A DNA stretch of 36,500 nucleotides from Symsagittifera roscoffensis (Eukaryota > Xenacoelomorpha > Acoela > Convolutidae), in contig NW_026971694.1 in NCBI RefSeq assembly GCF_963678635.1, positions 87,501 through 124,000 of the forward strand. The letters are read 5' to 3'. Under the pieces are notes generated by a model. The model ran no database searches. It saw only the letters and a program-made list of their open reading frames with translations, and had not been told where the DNA came from. Position 1 is the first letter of the stretch, and each line of letters opens with the position of its first letter. Below are positions 30,306-36,500 of the stretch, piece by piece. The position numbers were made by a program, and so were the translations under genes.

Positions 30306-33300
30306 TTTTGGTCCCGTTCTGGTCCTGTTTCCCGAAAACAGCACCAAAAAATGTCTAGTACCCATGAAAATTGCATTTTTTTGGGGAAAATTGTTGAACA
30401 TGTGCCCATTTACCCTAAATCGCTATACGAAAACATTTGCTGAACAATTCATTGTTTTTTTTCACTGTTTTAGTTTGGTCTCGTTTTTATTCCCTTTTCC
30501 CGAAAACGGGACCAAAACTGAACCACCACAGAATCCCGAAATTGTTCTTTTTTTGATTGAAAGAGGTTTTTCTTGTGTCTACAAGTCATACCTATCTGTT
30601 TTAAACAGTTTTTACATCAATTCAACCACTAAACAAAAAGTTAGATTTCTTGTTCCCTATCTGTCCCGTTTCCCGAAAACGGGACCAAAAAATGTCTAGT
30701 ACCCATGAAAATCGCATTTTTTTTTGTGGAAAATTGTTGAACGTGTGCCCATATACCCTAAATCGCTATACGAAAACACTTGCTAAGTAATTCAAGTTTT
30801 TTTCACTAAGTTTTAGTTTGGTCCCGTTTTTATTTTCTTTTCCCGAAAACGGGACCAAAACTGAACCACCACAGAATCCCGAAATTGTTCTTTTTTTGAT
30901 TGAAAGAGGTTTTTCTAGTGTCTGCAAGTCATACCTATCTGTTTTAAACAGTTTTTACATCAATTCAACCATCAAACAAAAAGTTAGAATTTTTGGTCCC
31001 GTTCTGGTCCCGTTTCCCTAAAACGGGACCAAAAAATGTCTAGTACCCATGAAAATTGCATTTTTTTTGTGGAAAACTGTTGAACATGTGCCCACATACC
31101 CATAACCGCTATACGAAAACATTTGCTAAACAATTCAAGTTTTTTTCACTATGTTTTACTTTGGTCCCGTTTTTATTTTCTTTTCCCGAAAACGGGACCA
31201 AAACTGAACCACCACAGAATCCCGAAATTGTTCTTTTTTCGATTGAAAGAGGTTTTTCTAGTGTCCGCAAGTCATACCTATCTGTTTTAAACAGTTTTTA
31301 CATCAATTCAACCATCAAACAAAAAGTTAGATTTTTTGGTCCCGTTCTGGTCCCGTTTCCCGAAAACGGGACCAAAAAATGTCTAGTACCCATGAAAATT
31401 GCATTTTTTTTGTGGAAAATTGTTGAACATGTGCCCGCATACCCATAACCGCTATACGAAAACATTTGCTAAACAATTCAAGTTTTTTTCACTAAGTTTT
31501 AGTTTGGTCCCGTTTTTATTTTCTTTTCCCGAAAACGGGACCAAAACTGAACCACGACAGAATCCCGAAATTGTTCTTTTTTTGATTGAAAGAGGTTTTT
31601 CTAGTGTCTGCAAGTCATACCTATCTGTTTTAAACAGTTTTTACATCAATTCAACCATCAAACAAAAAGTTAGATTTTTTGGTCCCGTTCTGGTCCCGTT
31701 TCCCGAAAACGGGACCAAAAAATGTCTAGTACCCATGAAAATTGCATTTTTTTTGTGGAAAATTGTTGAACATGTGCCCACATACCCATAACCGCTATAC
31801 GAAAACTTTTGCTAAACAATTGAAGTTTTTTTCACTAAGTTTTAGTTTGGTCCCGTTTTTATTTTCTTTTCCCGAAAACGGGACCAAAACTGAACCACCA
31901 CAGAATCCCGAAATTGTTCTTTTTTTGATTGAAAGAGGTTTTTCTAGTGTCTGCAAGTCATACCTATCTGTTTTAAACAGTTTTTACACCAATTCAACCA
32001 TCAAACAAAAAGTTAGATTTTTTGGTCCCGTTCTGGTCCCGTTTCCCGAAAACGGGACCAAAAAATGTCTAGTACCCATGAAAATTGCATTTTTTTTGTG
32101 AAAAATTGTTGAACATGTGCCCACATACCCATAACCGCTATACGAAAACATTTGCTAAACAATTCAAGTTTTTTTCACTAAGTTTTAGTTTGGTCCCGTT
32201 TTTATTTTCTTTTCCCGAAAACGGGACCAAAACTGAACCACCACAGAATCCCGAAATTGTTCTTTTTTTGATTGAAAGAGGTTTTTCTAGTGTCTGCAAG
32301 TCATACCTATCTGTTTTAAACAGTTTTTACATCAATTCAACCACTAAACAAAAAGTTAGATTTTTTGGTCCCTATCTGGTCCCGTTTCCCGAAAACGGGA
32401 CCAAAAAATGTCTAGTACGCATGAAAATTGCATTTTTTTGTGGAAAATTGTTGAACATGTGCACATATACCCTAAATCACCATACGAAAACATTTGCTTA
32501 ACAATTCAAGTTTTTTTCACTATGTTTTGGTTTGGTCCCGTTTTTGTTCTCTTTTCCCGAAAACGGGACCAAAACTGAACCACCACAGAATCCCGAAATT
32601 GATCTTTTTTTGATTGAAAGAGGTTTTTCTGGTGTCTACAAGTCATACCTATCTGTTTTAAACAGTTTTTACATCAATTCAACCACTAAACAAAAAGTTA
32701 GATTTTTTGGTCCCTATCTGGTCCCGTTTCCCGAAAACGGGACCAAAAAATGTCTAGTAGGCATGAAAATTGCATTTTTTTTGTGGAAAATTGTTGAACA
32801 TGTGCACATATACCCTAAATCACCATACGAAAACATTTGCCTAACAATTCAAGTTTTTTTCACTATGTTTTAGTTTGGTCCCGTTTTTGTTCTCTTTTCC
32901 CGAAAACGGGACCAAAACTGAACCACCACAGAATCCCGAAATTGATCTTTTTTTGATTGAAAGAGGTTTTTCTAGTGTCTACAAGTCATACCTATCTGTT
33001 TTAAACAGTTTTTACATCAATTCAACCACTAAACAAAAAGTTAGAATTTTTGGTCCCTATCTGGTCCCGTTTCCCGAAAACGGGACCAAAAAATGTCTAG
33101 TACCCATGAAAATTGTATTTTTTTTGTGGAAAAATGTTGAACATGTGTCCATATACCCTAAACCGCTATACGAAAACATTTGCTAAACAATTCAAGTTTT
33201 TTTCACTAAGTTTTAGTTTGGTCCCGTTTTTATTTTCTTTTCCCGAAAACGGGACCAAAACTGAACCACCACAGAATCCCGAAATTGATCTTTTTTTGAT

Positions 33301-35815
33301 TGAAAGAGGTTTTTCTAGTGTCTACAAGTCATACCTATCTGTTTTAAACAGTTTTTACATCAATTCAACCACTAAACAAAAAGTTAGATTTTTTGGTCCC
33401 TATCTGGTCCCGTTTCCCGAAAACGGGACCAAAAAATGTCTAGTACGCATGAAAATTGCATTTTTTTTGTGGAAAATTGTTGAACATGTGCACATATACC
33501 CTAAATCACCATACGAAAACATTTGCCTAACAATTCAAGTTTTTTTCACTATGTTTTAGTTTGGTCCCGTTTTTGTTCTCTTTTCCCGAAAACGGGACCA
33601 AAACTGAACCACCACAGAATCCCGAAATTGATCTTTTTTTGATTTAAAGAGGTTTTTCTAGTGTCTACAAGTCATACCTATCTGTTTTAAACAGTTTTTA
33701 CATCAATTCAACCGCTTAACAAAAAGTTAGATTTTTTGGTCCCGTTCTGGTCCCGTTTCCCGAAAACGGGACCAAAAAATGTCTTGTACCCATGAAAATT
33801 GCATTTTTTTTGTAGAAAATTGTTGAACATGTGCCCACATACCCTAAACCGCTATACGAAAACATTTGCTAAACAATTCAAGTTTTTTTCACTAAGATTT
33901 AGTTTGGTCCCGTTTTTATATTTTCTTTTCCCGAAAACAGGACCAAAACTGAACCACCACAGAATCCCGAAATTGTTCTTTTTTTGATTGAAAGAGGTTT
34001 TTCTAGTGTCTGCAAGTCATACCTATCTGTTTTAAACAGTTTTTACATCAATTCAACCACTAAACAAAAAGTTAGATTTTTTGGTCCCTATCTGGTCCCG
34101 TTTCCCGAAAACGGGACCAAAAAATGTCTAGTACGCATGAAAATTGCATTTTTTTTGTGGAAAATTGTTGAACATGTGCACATATACCCTAAATCACCAT
34201 ACGAAAACATTTGCCTAACAATTCAAGTTTTTTTCACTATGTTTTAGTTTGGTCCCGTTTTTGTTCTCTTTTCCCGAAAACGGGACCAAAACTGAACCAC
34301 CACAGAATCCCGAAATTGATCTTTTTTTGATTTAAAGAGGTTTTTCTAGTGTCTACAAGTCATACCTATCTATTTTAAACAGTTTTTACATCAATTCAAC
34401 CACTTAACAAAAAGTTAGAATTTTTGGTCCCTATCTGGTCCCGTTTCCCGAAAACGGGACCAAAAAATGTCTAGTACCCATGAAAATTGTATTTTTTTTG
34501 TGGAAAAATGTTGAACATGTGTCCATATACCCTAAACCGCTATACGAAAACATTTGCTAAACAATTCAAGTTTTTTTCACTAAGTTTTAGTTTGGTCCCG
34601 TTTTTATTTTCTTTTCCCGAAAACGGGACCAAAACTGAACCACCAGAAAATCCCGAAATTGTTCTTTTTTTGATTGAAAGAGGTTTTTCTAGTGTCTGCA
34701 AGTCATACCTATCTGTTTTAAACAGTTTTTACATCAATTCAACCACTGAACAAAAAGTTAGTTTTTTTGGTCCCTATCTGGTCCCGTTTCCCGAAAACGG
34801 GACCAAAAAATGTCTAGTACGAATGAAAATTGCAATTTTTTTGTGGAAAATTGTTGAACATGTGCCCACATACCCTAAACCGCTATACAAAAACAATTGC
34901 TAGACAATTCAAGTTTTTTTCACTAAGTTTTAGTTTGGTCCCGTTTTTATTTTCTTTTCCCGAAAACGGGACCAAAACTGAACCACCAGAGAATCCCGAA
35001 ATTGTTCTTTTTTTGATTGAAAGAGGTTTTTCTAGTGTCTACAAGTCATACCTATCTGTTTTAAACAGTTTTTACATCAATTCAACCACTAAACAAAAAG
35101 TTAGAATTTTTGGTCCCTATCTGGTCCCGTTTCCCAAAACGGGACCAAAAAATGTCTAGTACCCATGAAAATTGTATTTTTTTTTGTGGAAAAATGTTGA
35201 ACATGTGTCCATATACCCTAAATCACTATACGAAGACATTTGCTTAACAATTCAAGTTTTTTTCACTATGTTTTAGTTTGGTCCCGTTTTTGTTCTCTTT
35301 TCCCGAAAACGGGACCAAAACTGAACCACCACAGAATCCCGAAATTGTTCTTTTTTTGATTGAAAGAGGTTTTCCTAGTGTCTACAAGTCATACCTATCT
35401 GTTTCAAACAGTTTTTACATCAATTCAATCATTAAACAAAAAGTTAGGTTTTTTGGTCCCGTTCTGGTCCCGTTTCCCGAAAACGGGACCAAAAAATGTC
35501 TAGTACCCATGAAAATTGCATTTTTTTTGTCGAAAATTGTTGAACATGTGCCCACATACCCTAAACCGCTATACAAAAACAATTGCTAGACAATTCAATT
35601 TTTTTTCACTATGTTTTAGTTTGGTCCTATTTTTGGTCCCTTTTCCCGAAAACGGGACCAAAACTGAACAACCCCAGAATCCCGAAATTGTTCTTTTTTT
35701 GGTTGAAAAAGGTTTTTCTAGTGTCTACAAGTCATACTTATCTGTTTTAAACAGTTTTTACATCAATTCAACCACTATACAAAAAGTTAGATTTTTTGGT
35801 CCCTATCTGGTCCCG
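30306..35815. repeat. ~172-bp satellite as sixteen two-monomer, 343-bp repeats
   Basis: TGTCTAGTACCCATG or a close variant recurs near 30353, 30694, 31037, 31379, 31722 and so on to 35498, sixteen times at about 343 bp. Each unit alternates a B monomer (ATGAAAATTGCA, TTGAACATGTG) with an A monomer (GATTGAAAGAGGTTTTTC, CAAGTCATACCTATCTG). Some neighbours, such as 31056-31450 and 31399-31790, are nearly identical. Overlapping frames of 103-148 residues appear in each unit, but 343 is not a multiple of three and the peptides are hairpin translations. Confidence 0.94.
31331..31380. repeat. Example of the conserved 50-bp hairpin in the 172-bp monomers
   Basis: ATTTTTTGGTCCCGTT at 31331-31346 is exactly complementary in reverse to AACGGGACCAAAAAAT at 31365-31380, with an 18-base spacer. 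The spacer itself starts a second GGTCCCGTTT (31350-31359) that can pair with the same right arm, so two alternative hairpins compete. This arrangement recurs in every dimer; simpler versions occur in the other monomers. Confidence 0.9.
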
Positions 35816-36500
35816 TTTCCCGAAAACGGGATCAAAAAATGTGTAGTTTCCATGACAATTGCAATTTTTTTGTTGAAAAATGTTGAAAATATGCTCAGAT
35901 ACCCTATATTGATATCTGCAATAATTTGCAAAACAATTCAAGTTTTTTTCATTTGGTTTCAGTTTGGTCCCGATTTTGCTCCCTTTTCCCGAAAACGGGA
36001 CCAAATCTGAACTCCCTTAGCACTCCCGAAATTCTAAGTTTTTTGATTGAAAATCTTTTTTTTCTAGCGTCTACACATCATATCTGTCTGTTAGGAACTT
36101 TTTTGACATCAATCCGACACATGAACAAACAATTAGGTTTTTTGGTCCCGACGTGGTCCCGTTTTCTTGAAACGGGACCAAAACTGAACCAGCGCAGAAT
36201 CCCGAAAAATTAGTTTTTTTGATTGAAAACTCTTTTCCTAGTGATTACAAGTCATACCTGTCTGTTAGAAATTGTTTTCACATCAATCCAAGCACTGAAC
36301 AAAAAGTTAGATTTTTTGGTCCCGTCTTGGTCCCGTTTTGCCAAAACGGGACCAAAGCTGAACCACCACAGGATCCAGAAAAACTATTTTTTTTGATTGA
36401 AAATTCTTTTCCTAGTGATTACAAGTCATACCTGTCTGTTAGAAATTGTTTTCACATCAATCCAAGCACTGAACAAAAAGTTAGATTTTTTGGTCCCGTC
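35816..36500. repeat. Right-hand variant monomers of the ~172-bp satellite
   Basis: After the sixteenth dimer comes a variant B monomer (TGTGTAGTTTCCATGAC near 35840) and a variant A monomer (TTTTGCTCCCTTTTCCCG near 35975). Only A-type monomers follow, at about 174-bp spacing (GGTCCCG at 36144, 36318 and 36492), with CCTAGTGATTACAAG in place of CTAGTGTCTACAAG. The array runs off the window end. Confidence 0.85.

Noticed and set aside
30364-36213. Chains of 85-164 residue frames (VPFPENGTK-type peptides) as repeat proteins
   Set aside because: The peptide is the translation of the GGTCCCG/CGGGACC hairpin. Frames shift each 343-bp unit and break in many copies.
24631-36500. Alpha satellite itself
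   Set aside because: Only the monomer length is alike. The sequence, with its GGTCCCG hairpin, is not alpha satellite.
1-36500. tRNA, rRNA or other RNA genes
   Set aside because: No cloverleaf with internal promoter boxes and no rRNA-like stretch was recognised by eye; a covariance-model scan would be needed to exclude small ones.

Overview
This window is eukaryotic, most likely from an invertebrate animal; I cannot name the species. It is AT-rich and has no operons or bacterial gene packing. At least five unrelated tandem-repeat families fill about 28 kb. Only two open reading frames look like real proteins, and both belong to families seen in animal genomes and mobile elements.

Layout. 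1-1210: about 1.7 copies of an AT-rich ~720-bp repeat. 1211-10144: about 24 copies of a 368-bp satellite, with locally homogenised blocks and a 1102-bp (3-unit) higher-order duplication. 10145-11740: eleven copies of a very regular 150-bp satellite in a four-monomer, 600-bp higher-order repeat. 11741-12099: decayed satellite and the 3' flank of the large gene. 12100-18147 (minus strand): one uninterrupted 2015-residue ORF with a repetitive N-terminus, two copies of an unrecognised CxxC...HHxxxH module, a tyrosine-recombinase domain and a C-terminal SET methyltransferase domain. 18215-21925: a 189-bp satellite in both orientations, arranged as a large decayed palindrome centred near 20078. 21954-22775 (plus strand): a 273-residue SGNH/GDSL-hydrolase-like ORF. 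22776-24075: a degenerate (TAAC)n array with a 793-bp internal duplication. 24076-36500: a ~172-bp satellite built round a GGTCCCG/CGGGACC hairpin. It passes from a diverged edge to a five-monomer 858-bp repeat, then to sixteen two-monomer 343-bp repeats, then to single monomers.

How the parts may work together (inference). The two ORFs point away from each other on either side of the 189-bp palindrome. Each is preceded by the same repeat in the same transcriptional orientation, each begins in the context TTTTAG-ATG, and their first ~26 codons look related. This suggests one composite mobile element, or two related ones, with a shared upstream module. The recombinase would act on DNA ends and the SET domain could mark chromatin. 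The array-rich surroundings, with alpha-satellite-like monomer lengths and higher-order organisation, suit pericentromeric heterochromatin. The tyrosine recombinase-SET fusion inside satellite DNA is the most unusual thing here.
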